From: Bryum argenteum | Lineage: Eukaryota; Streptophyta; Bryopsida; Bryales; Bryaceae | Direction of reading: 5' to 3' | NCBI GenBank assembly: GCA_037043015.1 | Contig: CM073321.1 | Location: forward strand, 21,883,001 to 21,947,000 | Length of the DNA stretch: 64,000 nt | Part shown: one piece after another, positions 23,066-33,759 of the stretch | How positions within the stretch are numbered: the first letter of the stretch is position 1 | How the letters are laid out: each line of letters opens with the position of its first letter | Notes under the pieces: model-generated | What the model was told of the DNA's origin: nothing | The model's database searches: none | Seen by the model: the letters and a program-made list of their open reading frames with translations, nothing else | Made by a program: the position numbers and the translations under genes

Positions 23066-23906
23066 GTAGTTGTCAAGGATCAGGTAGCTATCGAGCGTGG
23101 GATAGAGATCGTCGAGAGGATCCTACCGCCTCCGCCGCGGAAGAAGTGGTTGAATATTGTCCTCGACCTGAATGGCGTTCTCTGCCATTCTACGTATAGG
23201 TCCAACCACACGGTGCACTCTGGAGGACAATATTTGCTCACATAGGACTCCCAATGTCATTGATCCTAAAGTGGTTTTCGCGAGGAAAAATGTCGGGGAT
23301 TTTCTCCGGCAGGTTTCCGACATCGCGGACAAGGTCTTAGTGTGGACTTCGATGATGAAGCATAATGCAGAGGGTGTCGTTGGCCACCTCTTTAGGGGTG
23401 GCAAACATCCTTTCAATGTCCTCTACCAAAAGGATTGCACCACAATCTAGCTCCGCGAAGGCAAGTCATTTTAGCTCGGCCACAAGGTTGTCTACATGAA
23501 AGTGCTCTCGGAGGCTGTGTTCAGCAATCCTAGTGGTGACACGTTCTTTTCTCCAGACGATACTCTTCTCATTGATGACTCTCCCCAAGAGAGTATCCGC
23601 AATGAGAATGGTAATGTCATGTTCCTCCGCACCTGGAGTCCCCGGGATGGCGAGAACGACTCCCTCATAGAAAACCTTCTGTCGTGGCTAAACTGCCTAG
23701 ATTCCCACAAGGGCCATTTGCAGCAATTCGCGGAAGACAATTGCATTGGCCAAAACCCGCTGCGTCCCGGTGACCCGACCGCCAAGAAACTCATCGCCGG
23801 CATGTTGATGTCTTCGCAGACCATAGGGACTCGCTTTAGTTTACCGGGGATGGGCTTAGTAATAGAAGATGGGCGCACAGTTACTAGGAGACCTGGCTTT
23901 CTATAG
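23066..23906 (+). pseudogene. E1 FCP1/NIF-like HAD phosphatase relative
   Basis: The frame begins VVVKDQVAIERG and reads KKWLNIVLDLNGVLCHS, the first HAD motif of FCP1/SCP/TIM50-like proteins (usual DxDxT/V; here the second Asp is Asn). After a change of frame comes VFARKNVGDFLRQV with KVLVWTSMM, the conserved 'RP.L..FL ... vWTS' region, and then LLIDDSPQESI, the third motif. The order and spacing fit the family; the altered first motif suggests low or no phosphatase activity, as in TIM50-like proteins. One frame change (near 23.2 kb) and two stops around 23.45 kb break it. E2 carries a relative in the same relative position (48348-49182), so it is a conserved part of the element rather than chance neighbour DNA. 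Confidence 0.65.
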
Positions 23907-24151
23907 CTTCCTTACTCCATCTACATTTCCATCCACATTTTGTAATTATTGTACCGTAATGTACACTATGTATTTACCGGAAGTTAATAATAAAGGAGTT
24001 GGATTTACTTCTAATTCTTCGTATTAATACTATCGGTCGTCCATGGATGTTTCCCTAACTTTGAATCTACTGTGATCGATTATGCTTCTTGTTTTACCCT
24101 GCCTGATGCGGTTCTCTACGAAATGAATGTTTGTGTACATAGGATGAATGC

Positions 24152-24928
24152 ATGCGCGTGGCTCTGCCGCGTCAGAGGCCATCCACGAGCCTCCTCTCGG
24201 GGTTCGTGTCGGAGGGGGGCAGTCGCAGCACTACAGTCTGCTCCGTACTATACCTCCTCCGGTCTGCTGCAGACGCTACATCTGCAGCCATAGACTACTC
24301 CAAAGGGCACATCAAAGACAACGTGGTCGACAGCCCCCCAAGTCGCGGATTTGTCAGGACTCCAACTTGCTCTCCCTCTCCACTGAAACGATCATCTCCG
24401 ACTTTAGGCAATTGCTTCTCGCTTATCGCTCGGACTGGTGAGGGATCAATTCGCAAACTAATCCTCCTTCCTATCATGGCGCTCGAACCTGAACCCCTCA
24501 TGGCCGCTCCAACTTCTGCTCCAAGTTTCAAGGATATTAGCGGCGAAGCCAGTGGGGAGTGCTCAAAGAGCCTTCTTCAACATTGTGTCCGCGTTTTGCC
24601 AGAGTGTCGTCCTCACTTTCTTGCAACATTAACTGCAACACCGGTCACAAATACAAAGACTCCCAGTACGACGGTGTCTAGAGACTCCGGACGACCTCCT
24701 TGCGGATCACGGTCCGTCTGCGCTTGTGGGCCCTTTGATACCATTACTCAAGTTCGAGGGTCGAAACGGAAGGTTCGTGAATCTGAACAAGTTAGCGCAA
24801 GCGAAGCCTGCTCGTGGGGAAGTGGGCCCCTCCATCAATCACGACACGATGATATTTTCAAAGGGCTTGCAAAGCTTAGAGCACAAGAAGCAGCTAAACT
24901 TAGTGACACAAAATCGGTCGTGCATTGA
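24152..24928 (+). CDS. Hypothetical Ser/Pro-rich protein, 258 codons
   Basis: An open frame of 258 codons without a recognised domain. It is rich in Ser, Thr and Pro, with a basic stretch RGSKRKVRES and a short helical end (KGLAKLRAQEAAKL). It follows the FCP1-like gene on the same strand. It overlaps other open frames and may be chance; codon evidence is weak. The adjoining 24929-25296 is AT-rich with no gene and forms the right end of E1. Confidence 0.25.
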   Translation: MRVALPRQRPSTSLLSGFVSEGGSRSTTVCSVLYLLRSAADATSAAIDYSKGHIKDNVVDSPPSRGFVRTPTCSPSPLKRSSPTLGNCFSLIARTGEGSIRKLILLPIMALEPEPLMAAPTSAPSFKDISGEASGECSKSLLQHCVRVLPECRPHFLATLTATPVTNTKTPSTTVSRDSGRPPCGSRSVCACGPFDTITQVRGSKRKVRESEQVSASEACSWGSGPLHQSRHDDIFKGLAKLRAQEAAKLSDTKSVVH

Positions 24929-25296
24929 TTGAACTACTATGGCAGTAGAAGTCATGTCGCAGAAGATTATACATGTAGACCGTTTAGTAGTAGTATATAC
25001 CCGTACAATAATTCTTTTGAGGTCTACTATATTCTTTGACCTCCAGCAATGCATATCTTTGTATACAATTACTTATTAAATATATTACCCTCTTTGAAAA
25101 ACACTCACTTTTTCTTCTATGAGTAATTGTTCTATTTGTGTTTCATAGATGCATGTCAATTTCATTCAACCTGCACACTATTAATTCTGGAGATGAGTGA
25201 GAATAAATATAAATTTAAGCGTCTTCAGTTCAAGATTTGGGTATTTACCAACACATCACTTCTACCTATCGTTGGGTTCAACAACTATTGATTCAC

Positions 25297-25873
25297 TAGA
25301 CTTCTACATCTGTTTTTGAAAGTCTCAAAATGTACGTTTTGTCTCAATTTAATGAATAAGGCCTTCTTTACATTCAGGGCTCTCAAATCCATTGTTTGAA
25401 GTGTTTTAAGCTTAGGAGTGTTTGTTGTGATCTTTACATGAGTGCACTTAGAGTTGAGAGGGCCGAATCTAGCCTTTGGGGTGCAGATGTGCACACATAG
25501 GGCTGATTTTAGCATTTGAGGTGCAAAAAGAGGTGTTTTGAGACTCCTAAGCTTAGATTTTAGTGATTTGTGGATCTACAAGCTTTGTTGACATAGTTTG
25601 AGAGTTGATCTAATGTAGAAAGTGCACAAGTGCTCATTTGCGTGCATTGAAGGTTGATTTGAGTGCTTTGAGGTGCAACCACATCTTGGGTATGTGGAAG
25701 AAATCTAGATGTACCATTTGGAGGTCAAATAGCTTGGAGGGGATCGTATTTGAGTAGGAGCAAGTGTGTCTTGCTTGTTTGAGTGTTGAAGAGGCTTGTT
25801 AGGATTGTTTAGTGCACAAGGGTGTTTGCACACTCCTAAAGAGTTGATTTAAGTGCTTACGAGCTAGATTTGA
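25297..25873 (+). other. Copia leader, right part
   Basis: Noncoding sequence leading up to gag, rich in TTTGAGTGC and GCACTT words. It starts with the 10-bp direct repeat shared with 1638-1647. Confidence 0.6.
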
Positions 25874-28800
25874 GTGCTTTGTGTTGTAAGGGCAACATTG
25901 GTGTTTTGCCATGGCTTCTTTAGAGTACTTGAAAAGTTCAATGGTAGTAACTTCAACTTGTGGAAGTTCAAGATGAACTTGGCACTTTCTTCCATGGACT
26001 TGTGGGAGATTGTTGAAGGCACGGAGGAGGCTCCACCATCCGAAGCAAGTGAGAGAAATAAGAAGGTTTACCAAAGGAGGGTGCGCAAGGCCATGTCTAT
26101 GATTGGGTTCAACTTGGTGGATGCACAACTTGCGCACATCAAGAGTTGCAAGGGTCCGGCGGAGGCATGGAGCGTGCTTTGTAACATCCACAAGACAAGA
26201 AGCTTGTCCAACATACTCTATTTGAGGCGCAAGTTCTTCACAATCAAGATGGAAGAAGGGGCGGACTTGTTGGAGCACATCAACAACATCAAGACACTTG
26301 CGGATCAACTTGCATGCTTGAATGTGCCCATGAGGGAGAATGAAATTGTCATGACATTGCTTGATAGCTTGCCACCTTCATTTGAGAGTTTGATCACGGC
26401 ATTGGAGACCTTAAAACTTGCTGACCTTATAATGGAGTTTGTTGTGTCAAGGTTGATGCATGAAGTGTCCAAAAGGAAGGAGAAGGGTGCTCAAAGTGAC
26501 AAATCAGCGTTGGTGGCGGCCCAAAACAAATGGAGGATGCAATATGTGCCAAGGTTGTGCTACAATTGTGGCAAATGGGGTCACATTGCAAGAAATTGCT
26601 TCCAAGACAATGAGATGAAGAAAAAGAGTGCCAATGTTGCAAGCAACAAAGAGAATGAGGAAGATTATGCGTTTCTAAGCGTCGTTGTTGCAAGCTAAGA
26701 GGAGATGGAGGTAGAGCATGCCTTTGCAATCAATGATGGAGATTACAACGCTATGGCCAAGTGGATCATGGATTTGCGAGCAACCAAGCACATGTCACCG
26801 CATAGGGCATTTTCCCAAACATATGAGGTAATATCACCACAACAAAATGTGCATTTGGTAGATGATAGCATTGTGCATGCCGTTGGAGTTGGCACCATTG
26901 TTGAGGAGGTGATGGTGATGGGAGTGAAGCACAAGATCAACATGAAGGAAGTGCAACACATCTCCTAGTTCAAAAGGAACTTGATTTCCATGGTAAAGCT
27001 CGCTCTTAACGGTTTAAATGTGGAGTTCGATGATGATGCATGCATTGTGAGAGATGCCAATAGAAAGGTGATTGCTAGATTGCCAAAAGTAGGGAGTTTG
27101 TATAAAATGCCCTTCTCCATGCATGAAATGGCCAATGTGGCACACCAAATGCCACAATTAGCCCCTTTGGAGCTATGGAATCGATGCTTTGGGAATTTGA
27201 ATGTGAAGAGTGTCAAGGCGCTTCAAAGCATGGTGAATGGCATGCAAATCAAGGATGGAGCATTGAATTTGGCGGTTTGTGAGGGGTGCGTTGAAGGCAA
27301 GCTCTCAAGGACTCCATTTCCAAGTGAGGGAGGTCAACGTGCAAGCAAGCCTTTGGAGTTAGCCCACTCGGATGTGTGTGGTACATTTAAGACCATTTTA
27401 ATGGGCGGTTGCATGTACTTTGTGACTTTCATCGATGATTTCTCTAGGAAGGTGTGGGTGTATGTGTTGAAGTCCAAGGGAGGGGTGTTTACCAAGTTTG
27501 TGGAGTTCAAGGCCCTTGTAGAGCAGCAATCAGAGCACAAGATGAAGGCGTTTCGATCCGACAATGGAGGGGAGTTCACTTCCAAGGCCTTTGAGCGCTT
27601 CTTGCAAGCACATGGCTTTAAAGGCAAATATCTACACCATACACACCACAACAAAATGAAGTGGTGGACAGAGCAAATCGCACCATTGTGGAGATGGCAA
27701 GGAGCATACTACACCACCAAAACCTCAACAAGAACCTTAACGCAGAAGCGGTGGTTACACCGGTATACACACGCTTTAGGTGCCCAACTAGTGCATCTGT
27801 TGGTAAGACACCCAAAGAGCCATGGAGTAGTAAAAAGCCTTTTGTAACACACATACGTGTGTTTGGGTATGTTGCTTATGCAAAGGTGCCGGATGAGAAG
27901 ACGACTAAACTTGATGCAAAGGGCACAAAGTGTGTGAATCTTGGTTATTGTAGAGGAACAAAGGCTTATAGCTTGATGTGTTTGGAGACGAAGAAGATCC
28001 TCAAGTGTCGTGATGTGGTATTTGCGGAGGATGCTACTTGTGGAGATGCAAATGTGGAGATGCATCCAAGTGGGAGTTTGGAGCCACCTATGGTGATTTT
28101 GGTGGATGCTCCTCCAATTTTAACGCCCGTTGTATAAGAGCTACAAGTTGGAGAGGAGTCTAAAGGTGTGCAAAATCCACAAGAGAAAGAAGAAGTGGAG
28201 GTGGTGGAAGAAAAACTAGCTCCACACGTGGAGATTGATGAGGAGCAATGTGCACAAGGCTCAAGGTATCCAAGAAGGGAGAGGAGGCTGCCAGGTGAGT
28301 GGTGGTTGAATAACATTCTTCTATCACCTAGTGAGGTAGAACGTGCAAATGTGGCTTCTTTTTATGATCATTTGAGTTTGGGTGATGCTTTGAAAAGTGT
28401 GGATGCAAGCAAGTGGGAGTTGGTCATGCAAGAGGAGTATGTATCTCTAATGGCCAATGGCACATGAGAGTTGGCCCCATTGCCAAAAGGTCGCGAGAGT
28501 GTTGGTTGCAAGTGGGTGTTTAGGACCAAGAGAGTTGCACAAGGCAACGTGGTGCACTACAAGGCACGGTTGGTGGCAAGTGGCTTCTCTCAAGTGGAAG
28601 GTGTAGATTTCCATGAGACCTTTGCACCCGTGGCAAAGTTTACCACCATTCCTTATATGTTGGCGATTGGCGCAGCGATGGACTTGGAGATTCATCAAAT
28701 GGATGTCAAGACGGCGTTCTTGAATGGTGAGTTGGAGGAGGACATCTACATGGACCAACCTCTTGGTTTTGTGGAGAAGGGCACTCAACACCTTGTTTGC

Positions 28801-29944
28801 AAGCTCAAGAAGTTGTTGTATGGGCTCAAACAATCACCAAGAGCGTGGTACCAAAGGATTGACATGTTTTTCACCAAAGAAGGCTTCTTTAGAAGCTATG
28901 CGAATCACTCCTTGTATGTGAAACAAACAAGTGAGTTGTTGATTTTGATCAACTATGTGCATGATTCGATTATCTTGGGTACTGATGATGGGGATTTGGG
29001 GTGGTCAAAGGCCAAGCTTGAGAAGGAGTTTGAGATGAATGATCTTGGGCCTTAGAGGTTTGCCTTAGTGTTGCGTTTGACAGAAATCGAAGCGCACACA
29101 CCATCACCATGAGCGTAAATAAGTACATTGAGGAGGTCCTCAAGCGCTTCAACATGGGGGAGTGCAAACCGATTGGCACTTCGCTTGTTGTAAAGGGGTT
29201 GTTGTTGAAGCTTTCGGATGAGGAGTTGAAGGAGGTTGAAGAGGAGATGAAGGCTATTCCATACAAGGCTGCAGTGGGGTCGTTGATGTATGCAATAGTT
29301 GCCACAAGGGCTGACCTTGCATATCCGGTGAGTATGGTGAGCCAATTCAAGGCAAAGGCTGGTCCTCAACATTGAATGGCTATAAAATGCATCTTAAAGT
29401 ACTTGTAAGGCACCATTAACTACAAATTGTGCCATGGTGGCAACAACCTTGATTTGAAGGGATATTGTGATGCGGATTGGGGGGGGGGGGGTGACGTGAA
29501 TGAGCGCCGGTCCACAACAAGGTATGTGTTCTTTGTAGGAGATGGTGCAATCTTGTGGAATTGCAAGAGGCAATCCACGATACCGGTGTCTACTACGGAG
29601 GCGGAGTACATGGCAACTAGCCATTGCTTGAAGGAGGCGTTGTTGCTACGACAACTATTGGAGGATGTTGGGTTTGTCCAAGCAAAGGCCACAATGATCA
29701 TGTGTGACAACCAAGGGTGCATTGGACTTGCAAAGGACCCCAAACACCACTCTCGTAGAAAGTTCATAGATGTGCAACACCACTTCATTCGGGAGAAGTG
29801 GGAGGATGGAGAGATGAGCTTTTGGTATTGCCCAAAGGAAGACATGGTGGCAGATGTGTTGACCAAGGCGCTTGCTAAGGTGAGGGACGAGAAGCTAACA
29901 AAGGCAATGGGTTTGCGAGGTGATAACTACTCACAAATTGGGCG
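25874..29944 (+). mobile_element. Copia gag-pol region (fossil)
   Basis: Parts in Copia order: gag with a CCHC zinc knuckle (CYNCGKWGHIARNC, about 26560); protease region (about 26705-26960); integrase with its zinc-binding and catalytic regions (about 26980-27850); reverse transcriptase (about 28470-29050, VGCKWVFRTKR, HQMDVKTAFLNGELEE); RNase H (about 29450-29870, TEAEYMATSHCLKEA). Integrase before reverse transcriptase defines Copia. Broken in several places; not expected to move. Confidence 0.9.
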
Positions 29945-30314
29945 TGTTGAAGATTAGATTGCTTCTAGTTACTAAGGGTAACTAGAGTTGATTAGAGTAT
30001 TTGGGGAGGGTTGGACCAATTGAGTCTTATCGTATATAGAGAGGGCTCGTCTACAAGAGCCTTATCGTGTGTAGAGAGGATGGACCACTAGAGCCTTATT
30101 GTATGTAGAGAGAGAAGGTCCTCTACTGGTCTATCCTTTGTAGAGTGATCTTGTTCACTCAAACCTTATCTTTGTTGTAGCACCTAGTGCCTTCACTTGG
30201 ATATATAAGTACGTGCTTATAATGAGTTAGTATCTCATTCAAGCATTCTTTGCTCTACTACTTGTAAGCTTTGATTGTGTTGTATTATTTCTCTCCCTCT
30301 ATTGATTCTCATTA
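29945..30314 (+). repeat. Copia right LTR
   Basis: About 370 bp, starting TGTTGAAGATTAG and matching 952-1320. Followed by the target duplication CATCT at 30315-30319. Confidence 0.88.
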
Positions 30315-30319
30315 CATCT

Positions 30320-32145
30320 GGTATCTAATTTGTTGTAGAGGAAATCAGAAAACCTTCTATAGTTAATGTGTTGTGATTGAAACCCTGAAGATGTCTCCAG
30401 AGATGTCCGAGATGACGTCCATGAAGATATCTAACATGATGTCTATGAAGATTTTGAAGATGACATCAACGAGAACATCAATAACCATCTATAGGGATGA
30501 TTTTGCCACCATAGTTAGGTCATGAGACCTTTAAGGAGAAGTAGAGGCCGCACAAAGCTTATTTTCTGCCTTCATTTTTTGGAGTTAGTGTTTAGAGTGT
30601 AGAGGCTAGGGTCTGTTTCTTTGTGTGCCTAGGGTTTGTTGTCGCCGCCATAGTCAGGCCAGGTAACCTTTAAGTGGAAGTAGAGATTCGACAAAGCTCA
30701 AATTCATCTCAAGTTTTCCAAGGAGTTAGTGTTTAAAGTGTAGAGGATTTCAAAATTGTTTCCATTCAGTATGAAAATGATTGTTGAGTACAATAAGAGA
30801 ATAGTATTTGTAGAAAGACCTATGAAACATACACTACTTGTGAGCTACTGGATTTCAAAAGCATCATGTACAAGAAGAGTAAGTGACTTCTTGTTTTTTC
30901 ACAATTGCAGAGAGGCAGCGAAACACGATCTGAGGTTGCAAAGAAAAAATGATGCGACATGCGTGCTTATAGGTAAGTGGAGAAAATGTATGCATAGATG
31001 TCTATAACGTTGTTTGTAATGATGTCTGGAAGGATGTCTGAACAAATGCCTAAGCAAATGTCTGCAAAAATGTCTAACTGTGTCGATAAGAAGTACAATC
31101 AAATGGAATTAAATTAGAATTTTTTTACCTTTACAAACCCTTCTTTAAATGCAGTTGATATTGGCTTATTGAACATGTGTAGCGGGGAGACATGCACGTG
31201 GCCATATGGGTATCTATAGCAAGCGATGGTAGTAGAGGAGCTTCCGGAGTTCAGATTGTAGGTGCGTAGTATATATCGTAGTTGTTGACAGGTGTATTGA
31301 TGAATACTCTAGTTTTGTATTATCTGAGGTTCAAATGACCTAAGCAATATATGGTTTACTCAAACTCTTTGATGTGACAATGTTTACTATTGATGTTATG
31401 GGAGACGTCTGTTGATTACGGTTCTGATGACTATATAAACATCTAGTCATCCTGGATGTCCTTTCATATGCCCATAAAACATCAATTGTAACATTGCTGC
31501 AAACATTATGTCTAACACAAAACGTTTACATCGATGTTCTACGAGATGTCGCACAAACATCCGAGCGAACATCACAAATTTAAGAAGGACATCAACCTGA
31601 ACATCATTCTACGCACTAGAAACATCAATCTTGGCATCGTCCTAGGCACTAGAGACATCCATCTTGACATTGTCCTAGCTACTAGCCAATTAAGCAGGAG
31701 ACATTGATGTCTAAAGTGATGTCTAACAGCAACGTCAGTTGACCCTAAAACCCCCCAAAACGTTGCTGACGTGGCATGCCAAGTCATTTTCACGGGTTCC
31801 AGGTCGGATTTTTCCGAATCCACGTAGGATTTTGGCGCCGCCACATCACATTCTACTTGAGCACCAAAAAGTCCACATCAAAATGTAATTCATTGCCATG
31901 TGGCACTGCCCGTGCACATGGCGCTGATGTGTCACCTACGTGGCATACGTTTTACCCTTCCAAAGTTACCGTCTAACGCTGATGTCTTTAGATAATTTTA
32001 GATGTCTAACTTGATGCATTTGATGTTTAACTTTATGTCGTAGATGTTAAAATGTCTGACATCCACTTGATTGATGTCAACGCGTTAGATTTAGATATCA
32101 CAGACATCAAATTCAGACATTAAAAAACAAGGTTGTCTTATAGTG
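30320..32145 (-). mobile_element. CACTA element A: terminal region with subterminal repeats
   Basis: The plus strand ends ...GGTTGTCTTATAGTG at 32145, the reverse complement of a CACTA terminus (CACTATAAGACAACC). Inside it are many short GATGTCTAA / TTAGACATC motifs (30390-30480, 31010-31080, 31500-31740, 31975-32120), as expected for CACTA subterminal repeats bound by the TNPA-type protein. There is a GC-rich block at 31740-31960 (ACGTGGCATGCC and related). The target duplication would be AGT after 32145. The other end lies left of the window. Confidence 0.7.
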
Positions 32146-33759
32146 AGTTAGAGCTGAAATGCACGAAGGTGACCATTCGACAACAAACGCCTCAGAAAGC
32201 AAGTCAAGATTAGGGACGAGACGCTTGCCGTACAACAACAAGCTGTAGAGACGGCCCATGAACATGTACTTAAACTTGTGTATAGCTGTGATGTGCCGGC
32301 TGCAGTACTTCAAAAGGCCAATTTTTCTGAAGCCGAAATCCTCGGGTCGGAAATATTCAAAGTCAACACCTTCCACAAATTCTTGTTGGCAACCAAGATG
32401 TACGCTGCAAAAATTGAGACCAACAATAAAACGATGGTGACCGTACAAGAATCTGTCCGCGACCAGATCAGGGAGGTTGGACCGGTTCCGGTCCAATAGA
32501 GACACTAGCCCAGACTCCAGTAAACCATCCTATTCTAATGGACGTCCTTTAGGGTCCGCCAATCCGGCCACCCCCAAGGACAAGGGTAAGAGAGAGGCGG
32601 AAGCACCTGTCCCAAGCGACTCTCTGGCCAAAAACACAGGCTCTGTGGCCCGGAAACTCCCGGCAGAAGACTGGGAGAAGTTGGTAGCGGCCTAAAAGCT
32701 TCATGAGTTGGTTAGCATCACCGTCTCGGACAAAGAGGAGCTTTAGAGCGAGGGGGAGACTAGTTACGAGAGCGACGAGGTATACGAGGTCGTGGATGGG
32801 AAACAGATAAAGACAGGCCGGATCTCAGCAACTCCGTTAAAGCAACGGAGGCGCGGTGCCAGCCGGCGAGGCAGGCGGTAGCAGGACGGGTTGAATAATC
32901 TAGATTGAGAATCCGGCGTAGACTTAGGAATCCGGACTAGGACAGTAGGTAGCATCTTTTTCAAAATGTGAGACGCTTTCTATAGTGTAAGCCTATTAAA
33001 AAGGCCGGTTCTAAGGTTTTTTAGGTCTCAAAGGTTTTGACTTTGAATACTTGTAGGTGAAGATTATGTCACCTAATCATTTCTTAGTTTTTAATCAAAA
33101 AACCTCTTATGCGCATATTCAGTGTGATCCTTGATTTATCTCCCTTTGAGATCAAGTGCTTAGAAGGTTGCATCTATTGTCTTTGAGTTATAAGTTGGAA
33201 GTTAGGAATCCGGATCTCTTTCTGGGTCGAATTTGTGGAGTTGGAGTTGTGTTAAGCGTATTGACGAGTGCCTTATGTCTTAAGTTGGTCTGGATTTGCT
33301 GAGAGAGGGATATGCCTGTGGCAAACACTTTACGGTCTAGGAGGTTCGGGAGTAAAGTGAGCGAGGCCGGATTACTATCCGTTCTCCCACTGTTACAGAG
33401 TTCGGTTCCTTTGTAGTCTCAAAGGACGGGTTGAGAGCATTACGTGAGCGGGGTATGTGTATGTGTCCTCTAGCCGGACCCAGATTCTTTGGAGTTTGTT
33501 GTTTTAATAAGGTGATAGGGTAATGAGGACTTCCTGCGTGACCTTTTAGTCCGGCTTGAGCGGATTAGTTGTGAGGAGGTAAATAATGCCTAGTGTTTTT
33601 GAGTGTGTAAGTCTAAGTTAGACGTGGAGGTTTCCACCACATAAAACATAAGGGAACGAGTCTTTGTTCATCCCCTCTTGCAAAGGGATACCCTTGGTAA
33701 TCAAGGCTAAAATATGGGTTTGAGGGTAGGACGGATTTGGTGTTCATAGTCATAATTAC
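32146..33759. other. Unassigned region with short open frames
   Basis: Plus-strand frames at 32278-32499 and 32477-32695 are hydrophilic (KGKREAEAPVPSDS; AEDWEKLVAA) and continue as an acidic then basic stretch to ~32880. They could be from a retroelement gag, but no zinc knuckle or other signature is seen. From 33000 to 33759 I find nothing. Confidence 0.35.

Larger units (their letters stand above)
1648..25296. mobile_element. E1: large DNA element with DUF7869 transposase-like, ParB/methyltransferase-like and FCP1-like genes
   Basis: About 23.6 kb sits inside the Copia leader. A 10-bp direct repeat, TAGACTTCTA, at 1638-1647 and 25297-25306 flanks it and may be the target duplication. Alternatively the ends are the ~25-bp inverted repeats at 1580-1604 and 25341-25365. 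I cannot decide between these. Inside are two divergent genes, each preceded by a cluster of the same 19-bp palindrome in mirror orientation, and an FCP1-like gene downstream of the second. The layout resembles an autonomous DNA transposon carrying cargo. The central 6.7-14.4 kb holds telomeric repeats and AT-rich sequence and may include later insertions. Confidence 0.55.
952..30314 (+). mobile_element. Copia LTR retrotransposon fossil, split by a large DNA element
   Basis: The two end repeats are 952-1320 and 29945-30314. The element is flanked by an exact 5-bp duplication, CATCT, at 947-951 and 30315-30319, which shows that both repeats belong to one insertion although they lie 29 kb apart. 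Between them are a leader (1321-1647 and 25297-25873), the large insertion E1, and a gag-pol region on the plus strand. The host sequence is CACTA element A. The end repeats differ by eye at about 11% of positions. At a plant rate near 6.5e-9 per site per year this suggests very roughly 8 million years. The coding part is broken in several places. Confidence 0.85.

Noticed and set aside
23066-23906. FCP1-like gene as an ordinary host gene
   Set aside because: A diverged relative lies at the same place in E2, and both show decayed motifs, so it travels with the element.
29468-29492. G-run near 29480 as a regulatory G-quadruplex
   Set aside because: A single homopolymer inside the Copia RNase H part; no set of four G-tracts and probably slippage.
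32970-32985. TATAGTG at 32979 as another CACTA terminus
   Set aside because: No match beyond the 7 bases to the terminus at 32145 and no subterminal motifs beside it.
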